Assembly (NCBI RefSeq): GCF_023061285.1
Contig: NZ_JAKGAM010000014.1
Span: forward strand, 1 to 64,000
DNA: 64,000 nucleotides
Direction: 5' to 3'
Source: Chromohalobacter nigrandesensis
Lineage (GTDB): Bacteria; Pseudomonadota; Gammaproteobacteria; Pseudomonadales; Halomonadaceae
The notes beneath the pieces are model-generated. The model was not told the origin of the DNA. It searched no databases and saw nothing but the letters and a program-made list of their open reading frames with translations. Of the stretch, positions 1-11,976 are shown one piece after another (the first letter of the stretch is position 1; each line of letters starts with the position of its first letter). A program made the translations under genes and the position numbers.

Positions 1-144
1 GAGCGTATAGCTGAAGGGGTCACTGACCCGCTCCTCGCCCACCAGCCGATGCGGCAGCAGCGACGCCCCGGCAATGTCCAGTGTCAGCAGCCGCTGCGAC
101 GGCGACAGATCGATATCGAAGGTGTCGAAGAGCGCATCAGACAT
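1..144 (-). CDS. VgrG-like type VI secretion tip protein, N-terminus only (partial)
   Basis: The reverse strand encodes 48 residues from an ATG at 144 and runs off the window edge. The peptide begins MSDALFDTFDIDLSPSQ and continues with RLLTLDIAG, LLPHRLVGEE and VSDPFSYTL. That layout, a short beta strand, then a hydrophobic strand, then H/R-L-x-G-E-E and an S-x-PF-x-Y-x-L segment, is what VgrG/Rhs spike proteins show at their N-terminus. An AGGA lies 7 bases before this ATG; a second in-frame ATG at 168 has no clear ribosome site. VgrG would form the puncturing tip of a T6SS or carry an effector. Only the first 48 residues are visible, so this is a family guess from a short match. Confidence 0.55.
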   Translation of the reverse strand, partial: MSDALFDTFDIDLSPSQRLLTLDIAGASLLPHRLVGEERVSDPFSYTL

Positions 145-528
145 GGCATCGTCCTGAAGGTCATGCATGGCACGAACGCGCATTCAAACGATCGTCGCTT
201 GCCAGACGCGTGCCACGCTTATGTGGAAGAGACCTAATTTAACATGGATAAAAGTGAAACGTACCCCAGCGACACTGCCGTTCTGTGAGGATTTGTTTCT
301 GGCGAAGGGATAGACTTCGAGTGACCGCTGGAAACACGCTGGCGAATGCCAGGCTGGGGTTTATGGCACTGCGATGCCAATAGGTACACATGCGGCTACA
401 TTACCCGCATTAAACCAATCGATTGGAAGAAGGTGACGCCGTCATTGCTAAGGCTTGCTGATGCAGCACACCTTTTTTCAATACGGCGTCTTGTCTATTC
501 CTCGATTGTTTAGGCTACTGATCCAGGT
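145..528. other. Intergenic region, no gene recognised
   Basis: About 380 bases lie between the divergent VgrG-like start and the 3' end of the zinc-ribbon gene. The stretch around 235-260 is AT-richer than its surroundings and could hold the promoter for the leftward gene. I found no convincing coding frame, RNA or terminator. Confidence 0.5.
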
Positions 529-1038
529 TTATCCACTGGTCCGCGCGAAGTAACGATGCCCGCACTGATGGCAGGGTTCGAGTAGGGTGATCGATTCGAG
601 CACCACTTCTGTGTCGCAGTGCACGCAACGCATGCGCCCGGGCACGGCCATTTCGCCTTCGACATAATCGGCGCGTGCGGCTTCGAGATCGTCCTCGAAG
701 CGGACCTGATCGACGGTGGTGCGATCAGCGATGGAGAACAGCGCTTCGGTGACGCGCCGCGAGATGATCCCCAGATCGATTCCCAGCCAGGTGGCGATGC
801 CCTCGCCGCCTCGGGCCAGAAACCCCCGCAAGTCGCGCATGTCACGCTCGACCCAGGCACGCAGCAAGGACAACTCATCCTTGGTGTAATTCTCGAACTC
901 CGCTTCGAACTCGATAGCGTCGTCCATTTCGCGCTGCAATGATTCCCACGACAGGTCACCAGCGCCTTTTTCGAGACGTTCGAGAACCCGCTCATAGGCA
1001 CGGCTCAGGCGATGCTCTTGATCGTGACGTTCGCTCAT
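529..1038 (-). CDS. Zinc-ribbon protein of the DUF1451 / YbeL family
   Basis: A 169-residue protein whose C-terminus carries a four-cysteine zinc ribbon (MRCVHCDTEV, then EPCHQCGHRYFAR). The N-terminal two thirds is highly charged and probably helical (SERHDQEHRLSRAYERVLE). The ATG at 1038 is chosen over the longer frame because an AGGAG stands just upstream. E. coli YbeL, a protein of unknown function, has the same architecture and lies upstream of leuS in that genome. The divergent neighbour here is also leuS, so the placement is conserved. Function is unknown; the ribbon predicts zinc binding. Confidence 0.8.
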   Translation of the reverse strand: MSERHDQEHRLSRAYERVLERLEKGAGDLSWESLQREMDDAIEFEAEFENYTKDELSLLRAWVERDMRDLRGFLARGGEGIATWLGIDLGIISRRVTEALFSIADRTTVDQVRFEDDLEAARADYVEGEMAVPGRMRCVHCDTEVVLESITLLEPCHQCGHRYFARTSG

Positions 1039-1117
1039 AACGTTTCTCCTGCCTGTCGTCGAGGTCATGCCCCTACCTGTAGGCGCACGACTGGGGTATC
1101 CTGACGGCCTGTCATAA

Positions 1118-3799
<2,682 letters not shown>

Positions 3800-3855
3800 C
3801 TCGGCCCATACGCCCGCTCCCCGAGGAGCGGGTCCCAGCCCGCAAGGAGGCCTGC

Positions 3856-4350
3856 GTGAAGCGCCGTTCGCTCATCATCCAATCTCTGCTCCTGCTGACC
3901 CTGACGACGCTGCTCGCCGGGTGCGGCTTTCAACTGCGTGGACTCGACGCCACCGCGCTCGATGTTCCCTCACTGACGCTGTCGTCCCCCGATGGACGCT
4001 TCGAAGATGCCGTGGAACAAGCGCTGAAAGGCACTGGCACCACGCTCGAAGACGACGCTCCGTTACGCGTCAACCTGAGCGAGGAGCAAATCCGCGAGAC
4101 ACGCCTGACGCAGGGTGCCGGTGGCAATCAGGAACGCCGCCTGACCCTCAGCGTGCCGTTCTCGGTGCAGCGCAGCGAGGACAATGCCTACCTGCTCGAC
4201 CAGCAGACCCTCGAGGCCAGCACCACGCTGAGCGTCGACAATAACAACCTGCTGTCGCAAGACGAACTGCGCGACGAAGCGCTCGATTCATTGCGTCAGC
4301 AGGCGGCACGTCAACTCGTCGACCGTCTGCGCGCCCTCGAGACGCCATGA
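3856..4350 (+). CDS. lptE: LPS-assembly lipoprotein LptE
   Basis: A 164-residue outer-membrane lipoprotein that plugs the LptD barrel and takes part in LPS delivery to the cell surface. The GTG start at 3856 follows a perfect AAGGAGG. The signal peptide ends in the lipobox LAGC, so acylation is on Cys23, followed by the family hallmark GFQLRG. It lies 56 bases after leuS; a GC hairpin (3813-3832) without a T tract sits in the gap, so some read-through is expected. The last bases overlap the start of holA (ATGA), indicating translational coupling. It is shorter than E. coli LptE but complete. Confidence 0.93.
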   Translation: MKRRSLIIQSLLLLTLTTLLAGCGFQLRGLDATALDVPSLTLSSPDGRFEDAVEQALKGTGTTLEDDAPLRVNLSEEQIRETRLTQGAGGNQERRLTLSVPFSVQRSEDNAYLLDQQTLEASTTLSVDNNNLLSQDELRDEALDSLRQQAARQLVDRLRALETP

Positions 4351-5405
4351 AGGTTTTTCCTGACAAACTCGACGAGGCGCTCGGTAAGCGCCTCCAGCCG
4401 GTCTACATCGTCGCCGGCGACGAGCCGTTGATCCATATGGAGGCTTGCGACGCCATCCGCGCCGCGGCACGCCAGCGAGGCGTCGAGGAACGCGAAGTAC
4501 TCCACGTGGAAAATGGCTTTCAGTGGGGACGGCTCACGGAGTCGGCAGCGAGCATGTCGCTGTTTGCCTCGAGCAAGCTCATCGAGCTACGCCTGGGCGG
4601 TCAGTCGCCGGGCCAGGAAGGCGCCAAGGCACTCGATGCCTACGCCCGCCAGGCCAAGGACAGCGACGACATTCTCCTGATCAGCAGCGCGCGCCTCGAC
4701 CGGCGCGCGCAGTCCAGCGCCTGGTTCAAGGCGCTGGACAAGATCGGCGTGTTCGTTCCGGTGTGGCCGGTGGATCACCAGCGCCTGCACTTCTGGGTGC
4801 GGGATCGCGCGTCGCGCCATGGCCTGTCACTGGACATGGACGCCGCCCGCCTGCTCGGCGAGCGCACCGAGGGCAACCTGCTGGCCGCCGACCAGGAACT
4901 GCAGAAGCTGGCGCTGATCAATCCACCCAACGCGCGGCTCGACACCCAGGCCATTGCCGGCGGCGTGGAGGACAATGCACGTTATGATGTCTTCACGCTG
5001 ATCGACGCCTGTCTGCGCGGCGACCGCGTGCGCGTCTCGCGCATCGTCAGTGGATTGCGCGGCGAAGGCATCGAAGCCCCGGTGGTGCTGTGGGCATTGA
5101 CGCGTGAGCTGCGCATCTTCCTGTCGCTGGCGCAGCACCTCGATCAGGGGCAAAGCCTCGATCACGCCTGCAAGGCACAGCGTCCGCCGATTCCCGACAA
5201 GCGTCGTCCGCTCTATCAGCAGGCCTTGAAGCGGATGCCGCTCAAGCGGTTACACAAGCTATTATTGTTCGCACAGCGCTTGGACCTGGCCATCAAGGGC
5301 GCTGCGGCATTGCCCGTCTGGGAAGGGCTTCACGATCTCTCGCTCACCCTGGCCGGCGGGCGCGGTCCTCTGGCCGAGATGGCATATTCCTATCGTATCG
5401 CCTAG
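4347..5405 (+). CDS. holA: DNA polymerase III delta subunit
   Basis: 352 residues, near the family length. HolA is the wrench of the clamp loader that opens the beta ring during replication. The N-terminus MKVFPDKLDEAL and the YIVAGDEPLI segment are typical, followed by the AAA+-like middle domain (ISSARLDRRAQSSAWFKALD) and the C-terminal helical collar domain (EGIEAPVVLWALTRELR). It overlaps lptE by four bases, as in other gammaproteobacteria, so it is probably translated from the same message. Confidence 0.95.
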   Translation: MKVFPDKLDEALGKRLQPVYIVAGDEPLIHMEACDAIRAAARQRGVEEREVLHVENGFQWGRLTESAASMSLFASSKLIELRLGGQSPGQEGAKALDAYARQAKDSDDILLISSARLDRRAQSSAWFKALDKIGVFVPVWPVDHQRLHFWVRDRASRHGLSLDMDAARLLGERTEGNLLAADQELQKLALINPPNARLDTQAIAGGVEDNARYDVFTLIDACLRGDRVRVSRIVSGLRGEGIEAPVVLWALTRELRIFLSLAQHLDQGQSLDHACKAQRPPIPDKRRPLYQQALKRMPLKRLHKLLLFAQRLDLAIKGAAALPVWEGLHDLSLTLAGGRGPLAEMAYSYRIA

Positions 5406-5459
5406 CCCGAGAGAGCGAGACACTTGCGACATGACAAGTGACTGGCGGAGGAGAACCGG

Positions 5460-5942
5460 ATGTCTTATACGATCGCACTCAAACGTATCTATCAGGCCGC
5501 CGAAGAAGGCGATGGTGCACGCGTTCTCGTCGACCGCCTATGGCCGCGCGGCAAGCGCCGCGAGTCGCTGCAACTGACCGACTGGTACCGCGACGCCTCG
5601 CCCTCCAACGCCTTGCGCCGTGGCTGGCATCAGGGCGAGTTCAACGACACCGTGTTCAGCCATCGCTACCGCTGGGAGGTCGAGGACGATCCCGACGTCT
5701 TGCTGCCCCTCATGCGCTGGGCGCGCGAAGGCACGCTCACCTTGCTGACCGCCTCCCGGGAGCCACAGCGCTCGCACTTGCCGTATTTACGCGACATGCT
5801 GCTCAAGGCCTTGGAAGACGAAGACCGCGAGACAGGCGATCAAACACCCGCCTCCTCGCCGTGCTATGCCGATCAGGTCAAGCAGCCCGACGCAGACGAC
5901 GCGTCTTCGACGGATCCCCCTTCCCCTTCCCCTCACCACTGA
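5460..5942 (+). CDS. DUF488 family protein
   Basis: 160 residues. The core matches DUF488: IALKRIYQ at the start, then VLVDRLWPRGKRRESL, and the conserved LTLLTASREP near residue 100. Family members are small cytosolic proteins of unknown activity, and E. coli YeaO is one. The C-terminal tail from about residue 125 is rich in Asp, Pro and Ser and probably disordered. A GGAGGAG precedes the ATG. The next gene starts 159 bases later; in that gap I see no terminator. Confidence 0.85.
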   Translation: MSYTIALKRIYQAAEEGDGARVLVDRLWPRGKRRESLQLTDWYRDASPSNALRRGWHQGEFNDTVFSHRYRWEVEDDPDVLLPLMRWAREGTLTLLTASREPQRSHLPYLRDMLLKALEDEDRETGDQTPASSPCYADQVKQPDADDASSTDPPSPSPHH

Positions 5943-6101
5943 CCATTGCCCAGCCATGGCGCTTGCTTTGTCATCTGTTGGCGTCCGAAATCGCAGGCAT
6001 TATGGATTCTCATCAATCCCGGCAGCGGGGTGCGTTACTCTGGGTAACGACGAAAGTCGCAACCCGATAACGCTCTATAACAACAGAGGTATGTCGCTGC
6101 C

Positions 6102-7001
6102 ATGAAACACCCCATCACGACACTACTAGCCACCCTGGGACTGAGCCTTTCCGCGGCGGCCACCACGGCCCACGCACAAGATGACGATCCCATCGTCGTC
6201 GGCGGTCTCAACTACACCGAGCACCTGATTCTCACCTCGGCTACCTTCCAATTGCTGAAAGCCAACGGCTACAACGTCGACAAGCGCGACGGCCTGGGCA
6301 CCTCGGTGCTACGTCAGGCGCAGGAGAACGGCCAGGTCGACCTCTATTGGGAATACACCGGCAACTCGGTGATCCTGTTCAATGACCAGCCGCAACCCGA
6401 CAACGCCGCCGAGACCTACGCCACCGCCAAGCGCCTGGATGCCGAGAAAGGACTGATCTGGCTGGATCCCTCGGACACCAACAATACCTATGCACTCGCC
6501 ATGCGCGAGGCCGACGCCGAGAAACGCGACATCCACACCCTTTCGGATCTAGCCACGGCGATGAACGATGGCGCCGATCTGACGCTCGCCTCCAATGCCG
6601 AGTTCTATGCCCGCGACGACGGCCTGCGACCACTGCAAGAGGCCTATGGATTCGAGTTCCCGCGCTCGCGCGTCAAGCGCATGGATACGGGGCTGACCTA
6701 CAATGCGCTACGTGAAGATGAAGTCGACGTGGCACTGGTCTTCGCTACCGATGGCCGCAACGGCGCCTTCGACTTCCAAGTGCTCGACGACGACCAGCAA
6801 TTCTTTCCGGTTTACCAACTCGCACCGGTGGTACGCGAGGAAACCCTCGATGCGCATCCCGACCTCGAGCCCCTGCTCAACGACATGTCCGCCGCGTTGA
6901 ACGACGAGACATTGATCGATCTCAACCGCCGTGTGGATATCGACGATCAGAACATCGAAAAGGTCGCGAAGGACTTCCTGACCGAAAACGACCTGCTCTA
7001 A
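6102..7001 (+). CDS. Osmoprotectant/quaternary-amine ABC transporter substrate-binding protein (orphan)
   Basis: A 299-residue periplasmic binding protein with a cleavable signal peptide (cut probably after AHA, before QDDDP). The family motifs of ProX/OpuC-type (OpuAC domain) receptors are clear: IVVGGLNYTEHLILT, LRQAQENGQVDLYWEYTG and DPSDTNNTYALAMRE. The aromatic residues in these proteins form the cage for trimethylammonium groups. It has no permease or ATPase beside it. Its closest relative in the window is the binding protein at 23224, which shares most of these motifs, so it may dock with the transporter encoded at 20.5-23.2 kb. The downstream neighbour is a serine hydrolase. The ligand is unknown. 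Confidence 0.9.
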   Translation: MKHPITTLLATLGLSLSAAATTAHAQDDDPIVVGGLNYTEHLILTSATFQLLKANGYNVDKRDGLGTSVLRQAQENGQVDLYWEYTGNSVILFNDQPQPDNAAETYATAKRLDAEKGLIWLDPSDTNNTYALAMREADAEKRDIHTLSDLATAMNDGADLTLASNAEFYARDDGLRPLQEAYGFEFPRSRVKRMDTGLTYNALREDEVDVALVFATDGRNGAFDFQVLDDDQQFFPVYQLAPVVREETLDAHPDLEPLLNDMSAALNDETLIDLNRRVDIDDQNIEKVAKDFLTENDLL

Positions 7002-7078
7002 CGCCTCGCTCACTTCTTTTCCTTTCTTCCTTCCCTGGGGCGATGCCGACATCGCCCCTGCTGACGACAGGACGCCCC

Positions 7079-9118
7079 ATGTTTCCGAGTGGAAGCCAAC
7101 CCGATGCCCGGGAAGTGCGTGACTTCCCGCACCCGATCGTCGAGGAACCGGCAGTGTTCATTCCGCTGCCCGACGGTAGCCGACTCGCGGCACGAATGTG
7201 GCGACCGGCAGATGCCGAGCCCCATCCCGTGCCCACGATCATCGAGTGCATCCCGTATCGCAAGCGAGATGCCACCAGTGCCGACGATGAACGTATGCAT
7301 CCCTACTTCGCTGGCCACGGCTATGCCGCGCTGCGTATCGATCTGCGCGGCAGCGGCGACTCGGACGGCGTGCTTGAGGACGAATACCTGGCCAGCGAGC
7401 AGGACGATATCGTCGCGGCGATCGCCTGGATTGCTGAGCAACCCTGGTGCAGCGGTCGCGTGGGCATGATGGGCATTTCCTGGGGCGGCTTCAATTCACT
7501 GCAGGTGGCCTCGCGCCAACCGCCGGCACTCGGCGCAATCATCGCCGTCGGCGCCACCGTCGACCGCTATCACGACGACGTCCACTACAAGGGCGGCTGC
7601 GTGCTCAACGAGAATTTCGGTTGGGCGGCCTCGTCGCTTTCCTTCATGTCGCGGCCACCTGATCCCGTCTTGCGCGACGACTGGCGCGAACTCTGGCGGC
7701 ATCGGCTCGCCCAGCAACCCTTCGTCGCCGAGAACTGGTTCGATCACCAGACGCGCGATGCCTACTGGCGCCATGGCTCGGTGTGCGAGGACTATGCGCG
7801 CCTGACGACGCCGACGCTGGCCGTCACCGGCTGGGCCGATGCCTATGTCAATTTCGTCGCCGAGATTCTCGAGCACGCGCCTTGCCCGCGGCGCGGCATC
7901 ATCGGCCCCTGGCCGCACGCCTATCCGCACCTGGCGATGCCGGGGCCGACCATCGGCTTTCTTCAGGAAGCGCTACGCTGGTGGGATTACTGGCTGAAGG
8001 ATCGCGACACCGGCATCATGGAAGAACCGCTGTATCGCGTGTTCTGTCCGTCCTTTTCCGAGGCCGATCCGCACCGGCTCGAGGTTCCCGGCGAATGGCT
8101 CGCCGAAACCCAGTGGCCAAGTCCGCACATATCTTCACGGGTCTTGGCACTCGGCAACGGCGAACTACACGCCCCGAACGACGGCGCCGCCCGCCCCGGC
8201 GTGGTCAAACTGCGTGCGCCCGCCGACAACGGCCTGCAATGCGGCGAGTACATCCCCCACAGCAGCGGCCCCGAGATCGCCGGCGACCAGCGTGGCGACG
8301 ACGCCCACTCGCTGACCTACGACACCGATCCGCTGGATGCCGACACGCTGATTCTGGGACGCCCCACGCTAGCGCTGCGGGTCAGCGTCGACCAGCCGCG
8401 CGCCAATCTGATCGTTCGCGTGTGTGACGTCTCGCCCGAGGGCGTCTCGCAACGCGTCTCCTACGGTGTGCTCAACCTCTGCCACCGCGAAAGCCACGTC
8501 ACGCCGTCCGACGTACCATGCGATACACCGCTCGACGTGACCGTGTCACTGAACCAGACCTGCTATCGCTTCATTGCCGGGCATCGGTTGCGCGTCTCGG
8601 TGACCACCGCCTACTGGCCGCTGGTCTGGCCGAGCCCTTATCCGGTCACGCTGACCCTGCACGAAGCTGACTCGCGGCTCACCCTGCCCCAACGCACCTC
8701 GCACGAGGCGCCGCCGGTGGCGTTCGAGCCGGCGGTCTTTTCCGGCCCCATGCAGCATCGGATCAAACGTGCGGGCACGCAGTCCCGAGATGTCACCCAC
8801 TCGCTGACTGATGGCTGGACGCGGCATGCCATCATCGACGACTTCGGCGAGATCGCCTACGACCATGGCCTGACCAACATTGCCTGGGCTGACGAGCGTT
8901 ATGCTATCCATCCCGATGCGCCAGCCACCGCGACCATGAGCAAGAGCTGGCACCAGACCTTCCAGCGCGGCGATTGGCAGGTGCATACCGAGACCTGGGC
9001 AGAACTGAGCTGCGACGCCGAATGGTTCTATCTCGAAGCGCGCCTGCAAGCCTTCGAGAACGGCGAACGCTTCATCGACCGGCACTGGAAAACGCGCCGC
9101 CAGCGACGCTGGGTGTAA
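7079..9118 (+). CDS. CocE/NonD family alpha/beta hydrolase (S15-like)
   Basis: About 679 residues. The N-terminal alpha/beta-hydrolase domain has the nucleophile elbow GISWGG (Ser about 120 residues in), preceded by the oxyanion-type segment ECIPYRKRD. The C-terminal half is the jelly-roll domain found in cocaine esterase and X-Pro dipeptidyl peptidase relatives. Such enzymes cut esters, amides or acylated amino acids; the substrate cannot be read from sequence. I chose the ATG at 7079 because AGGA is 6 bases upstream; an ATG at 7043 is possible. It lies 77 bases after the orphan binding protein on the same strand, so uptake and hydrolysis of one compound is a reasonable guess. A strong terminator follows. 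Confidence 0.85.
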   Translation: MFPSGSQPDAREVRDFPHPIVEEPAVFIPLPDGSRLAARMWRPADAEPHPVPTIIECIPYRKRDATSADDERMHPYFAGHGYAALRIDLRGSGDSDGVLEDEYLASEQDDIVAAIAWIAEQPWCSGRVGMMGISWGGFNSLQVASRQPPALGAIIAVGATVDRYHDDVHYKGGCVLNENFGWAASSLSFMSRPPDPVLRDDWRELWRHRLAQQPFVAENWFDHQTRDAYWRHGSVCEDYARLTTPTLAVTGWADAYVNFVAEILEHAPCPRRGIIGPWPHAYPHLAMPGPTIGFLQEALRWWDYWLKDRDTGIMEEPLYRVFCPSFSEADPHRLEVPGEWLAETQWPSPHISSRVLALGNGELHAPNDGAARPGVVKLRAPADNGLQCGEYIPHSSGPEIAGDQRGDDAHSLTYDTDPLDADTLILGRPTLALRVSVDQPRANLIVRVCDVSPEGVSQRVSYGVLNLCHRESHVTPSDVPCDTPLDVTVSLNQTCYRFIAGHRLRVSVTTAYWPLVWPSPYPVTLTLHEADSRLTLPQRTSHEAPPVAFEPAVFSGPMQHRIKRAGTQSRDVTHSLTDGWTRHAIIDDFGEIAYDHGLTNIAWADERYAIHPDAPATATMSKSWHQTFQRGDWQVHTETWAELSCDAEWFYLEARLQAFENGERFIDRHWKTRRQRRWV

Positions 9119-9170
9119 TACCACTGGGATGCCCACTCTCTGAAACAGGATGCCACCTGTTGGCTTCAGA

Positions 9171-9199
9171 ATGCCCGAGGCAACGCCTCGGGCATTTTT
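9171..9199 (+). terminator. Rho-independent terminator after the CocE-type hydrolase
   Basis: A perfect GC-rich hairpin (ATGCCCGAGG, loop CAACG, CCTCGGGCAT) is followed by TTTTT. It separates the hydrolase from the nucleobase locus downstream. Confidence 0.9.
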
Positions 9200-9294
9200 G
9201 TACCATGCGTTAGCCCATGATGCGCCCTTCATGAACCATGGTGGTGCAAGGATCACGCGTTACGACAGCCCGCGGCCGCGTATCAAGGATCTTA

Positions 9295-9311
9295 TTGTGC
9301 ACATTGCACAG
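9295..9311 (+). promoter_or_regulatory. 17-bp dyad TTGTGCA-CAT-TGCACAG, candidate PucR-type operator
   Basis: Two 7-base half-sites, TTGTGCA and TGCACAG, are separated by 3 bases, 143 bases before the permease start. A matching dyad (TTGGGCA-ACG-TGCACAA) is at 13380-13396 upstream of the dioxygenase. Seeing the same symmetric site ahead of two transcription units of one cluster that encodes its own PucR regulator points to an operator. The link to that regulator is inference. The rest of 9200-9454 contains nothing else I can name. Confidence 0.55.
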
Positions 9312-9454
9312 CTTACTGACTCTCCGGTAAGCGAAAATCGACAACTCCCCCACCGTCGTTGCCATCTCTCCCAATAGTGGAACACCTCTTGCTTCATGAG
9401 TGGTATAGAAAGACCACCTGCCGCTATTCATGCGAACTCCCTGCGGAGCATACG

Positions 9455-10711
9455 ATGGAAAACTCGGACTACCCATTGAGCGAGGTGCCCAACAGCGAAC
9501 GTAAAGGGCTGCTCTCCACCTCGGTTGTACTGCTCGGTTTTACCTTTTTTACCGCCACCATGTGGGCGGGCGGATCACTCGGTGTCGCCTTCCCGTTCGG
9601 CGAGCTGTTGGGGGTGATTCTTATCGGCAATTTGCTGCTGGGCGCCTACGCAGCGGCCCTGGCTTATATTGCCTGTAAAAGCGGCCTCAACTCCGTGCTG
9701 ATGGGACGTTTCTGCTTTGGCGAGGTGGGCAGCAAACTGTCTGACTTCGTGCTCGGCTTTACCCAGATCGGCTGGTACGCCTGGGGCACCGCCACTATCG
9801 CCGTGGTGCTGGTAAAGACCACCGGCCTGCCGGCATCGCTCGAGACCCCGCTGATGGTACTGTTCGGCCTTGCCTTCTGCGTCACCGCGATGATCGGCTT
9901 TCGCGGACTGGATCTGCTTTCCCGCTTTGCCGTACCGGCGATGATGCTATTCATTCTGATCAGCCTCTACACCGGCATGGTGGATGTTGGAGGGCTTTCC
10001 GGCCTTGCAGGCCAGACGCCCTCCGAGAGCATGAGCCTTGCCGCCGCCATCACCGTGGTGATCGGGACCTTCATCAGCGGCGGCACTCAAGCCACCAACT
10101 GGAGCCGTTTCGCCCGCACACCTAAGATCGCCGTGATCGCGACGCTGGCCGCCTTCTTCATCGGTAACGGCCTGATGGTGCTAACCGGCGCGCTGGGGGC
10201 AATGATCTACCAGCAGGCGGACATCGTCGATGTGATGCTGGCTCAGGGCTTCGTGGTGCTTGCCGTACTGATGCTGTTCCTCAACATCTGGACCACCCAG
10301 GACAACACCATCTACAACTTTGCAGTAGCCGGCTGCAACCTGTTGCGCACCGATAAGCGCAAGGTGGTCACCGTGGCCGGTGCCGCCATCGGAACAGTGC
10401 TGGCCGTAGGAGGTATGTACAATCTGCTGATTCCGTTCCTGGTGCTGCTCGGCACCTTCATCCCACCGATCGGCGGCGTGATCATGGCGGACTTTTGGCT
10501 CAACCATAAGGGCCGGTATCCGAAGTTGGCCGACGTCAATCTACCTGCCTTCAACTGGATCGGTCTGGCCTCCTATGCGATCGCCTCCGGAGTGGCTTAC
10601 TTCTCCCCGGTACTCCCGCCGCTGGTGGGCGTCATCGCCGCAGCCTTGTGCTACGCCATCCTGCTGAAACTGTCGATTCCCCGCCCAGCGATGGACCCGA
10701 CCAAGGACTGA
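9455..10711 (+). CDS. codB: CodB-like cytosine/nucleobase permease (NCS1 family)
   Basis: About 418 residues and roughly 12 hydrophobic segments, the size and layout of E. coli CodB. It imports a nucleobase through the inner membrane with cation coupling. Recognisable parts are the N-terminal SEVPNSERKGLLS, TMWAGGSLGVAFPFGELL, and the late IWTTQDNTIYNFAVAG and IPPIGGVIMADFWL motifs, all typical of cytosine permeases. The ATG at 9455 follows GGAG. The PucR gene begins two bases after its stop, so the two are cotranscribed. Because the deaminase in this operon looks like a 5-methylcytosine enzyme, the permease may carry 5-methylcytosine as well as cytosine. Confidence 0.88.
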   Translation: MENSDYPLSEVPNSERKGLLSTSVVLLGFTFFTATMWAGGSLGVAFPFGELLGVILIGNLLLGAYAAALAYIACKSGLNSVLMGRFCFGEVGSKLSDFVLGFTQIGWYAWGTATIAVVLVKTTGLPASLETPLMVLFGLAFCVTAMIGFRGLDLLSRFAVPAMMLFILISLYTGMVDVGGLSGLAGQTPSESMSLAAAITVVIGTFISGGTQATNWSRFARTPKIAVIATLAAFFIGNGLMVLTGALGAMIYQQADIVDVMLAQGFVVLAVLMLFLNIWTTQDNTIYNFAVAGCNLLRTDKRKVVTVAGAAIGTVLAVGGMYNLLIPFLVLLGTFIPPIGGVIMADFWLNHKGRYPKLADVNLPAFNWIGLASYAIASGVAYFSPVLPPLVGVIAAALCYAILLKLSIPRPAMDPTKD

Positions 10712-10712
10712 C

Positions 10713-11966
10713 ATGGCGATAACCTGCGCCGAGATACCGCGGCTGCCCGGCCTGGAGGAAATCCGTTTCCGAGCCGGCCTGCAGGGCGGCAACCGCCCCG
10801 TTCGCTGGCCCTATGTAGCGGAGAACGACACCATCGCCCCTTGGGTGCGCGGCGGCGAGCTGGTGTTCGTCACCGGTATCAACCTGCATCGCAGCGAAGC
10901 CAACCTGAAGCAACTGGTGCACGAGGCAGTGGAAAATCAGGTTGCGGGACTGGTGATACTCACCGGCCCCGAGTATATCCATGAGATCCCCTCCGGTGTT
11001 CTGGAGCTGGCCAACTCACTGAGTTTTCCAATCCTCGAGCAGCCCTACTCGTTGAAGATGGTGCTGGTCACCGAGGTGATCAGTAACGCCATCGTTCAGG
11101 ACAATCTGCTCGGTCAGTCCATCAGACTGTTCCTGACCCGACTGATCAACGGCTTTGCCGACGCACCTGAACTCATCCATCTGCGCGCCGCCGAGCTGGG
11201 CCTGAACGATGACCGCCCTTATGCGGTAGTGGCTGTACGCCTTCCTCCCTTTCATGAGCGTCTATTCAGCGAGGATCTCGACCAGCACTGGCAACTGGTC
11301 CACCAGCGCAACCAACTGGAACAACAGTTCGGCGAGCTACTAAAGCGACGCGGCATCGACTGGCCCGTACTGGTGCTGGAGCGCGACCTGATCGCCATCT
11401 GGCCCGCAGACAAGGACCACGCCAGCGCATTGTCCGACGATCTTGACGCTGCGCTGAGCCAGCTGCAGAGCCGGATGCCGGAGCTGACGCTCTACGCCGG
11501 TGCCAGCGACCTGCAACCCGGACTCAGCCAGCTCTGCTCGGCCGTGGAGCAAGCCCGGCAGGCGGTACAGTTCGCCGTACAGCACGGTGGCCAACGGCTG
11601 TTTTTCTACGACCAGTTGGGCATTGCCCGTCTGTTTTCGGCAATCCCTCAACGCAACCTGCTGGCCCAGTTCTGCCAGCAGCAGCTAGGCAGTCTCTGCT
11701 TCGCCCGGGATGACCAGTCACTGCAGCTAAAAAACACACTGACCCAGTACCTGAATCTGTTCGGCAACCAGCAGCAGACTGCCGAAAGCCTGGGCATTCA
11801 CCGCAACACGCTACGACATCGCCTGAAACGGATCGAGCAACTGATCGGCCATCGCCTCGGTGACGCTTTCGTGCGGCTCAACCTGCAGAACGCCCTGCTG
11901 ATCGAGCAGATTCTATTTCAGCACCACAATATCGATAGCCAGCTTCCCGCGTCGGAAGATCTGTGA
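10713..11966 (+). CDS. PucR-family transcriptional regulator
   Basis: 417 residues. The N-terminus is the purine-catabolism-regulator-like domain (GNRPVRWPYVAEND, then GELVFVTGI and AGLVILTGPEYIHEIP). The C-terminal 60 residues form the PucR helix-turn-helix (LTQYLNLFGNQQQTAES, LGIHRNTLRHRLKRIEQL). Bacillus PucR controls purine catabolism; family members respond to metabolites of the pathway they govern. It is placed between the permease and the deaminase and separated by only 2 and 10 bases, so it is part of the operon it most likely controls. The candidate operators are at 9295-9311 and 13380-13396. Confidence 0.9.
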   Translation: MAITCAEIPRLPGLEEIRFRAGLQGGNRPVRWPYVAENDTIAPWVRGGELVFVTGINLHRSEANLKQLVHEAVENQVAGLVILTGPEYIHEIPSGVLELANSLSFPILEQPYSLKMVLVTEVISNAIVQDNLLGQSIRLFLTRLINGFADAPELIHLRAAELGLNDDRPYAVVAVRLPPFHERLFSEDLDQHWQLVHQRNQLEQQFGELLKRRGIDWPVLVLERDLIAIWPADKDHASALSDDLDAALSQLQSRMPELTLYAGASDLQPGLSQLCSAVEQARQAVQFAVQHGGQRLFFYDQLGIARLFSAIPQRNLLAQFCQQQLGSLCFARDDQSLQLKNTLTQYLNLFGNQQQTAESLGIHRNTLRHRLKRIEQLIGHRLGDAFVRLNLQNALLIEQILFQHHNIDSQLPASEDL

Positions 11967-11976
11967 AGAGGTCCCT

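Noticed and set aside
5943-6101. Possible riboswitch before the osmolyte-binding protein
   Set aside because: I could not draw a conserved aptamer or an expression platform there; only a weak ribosome site.
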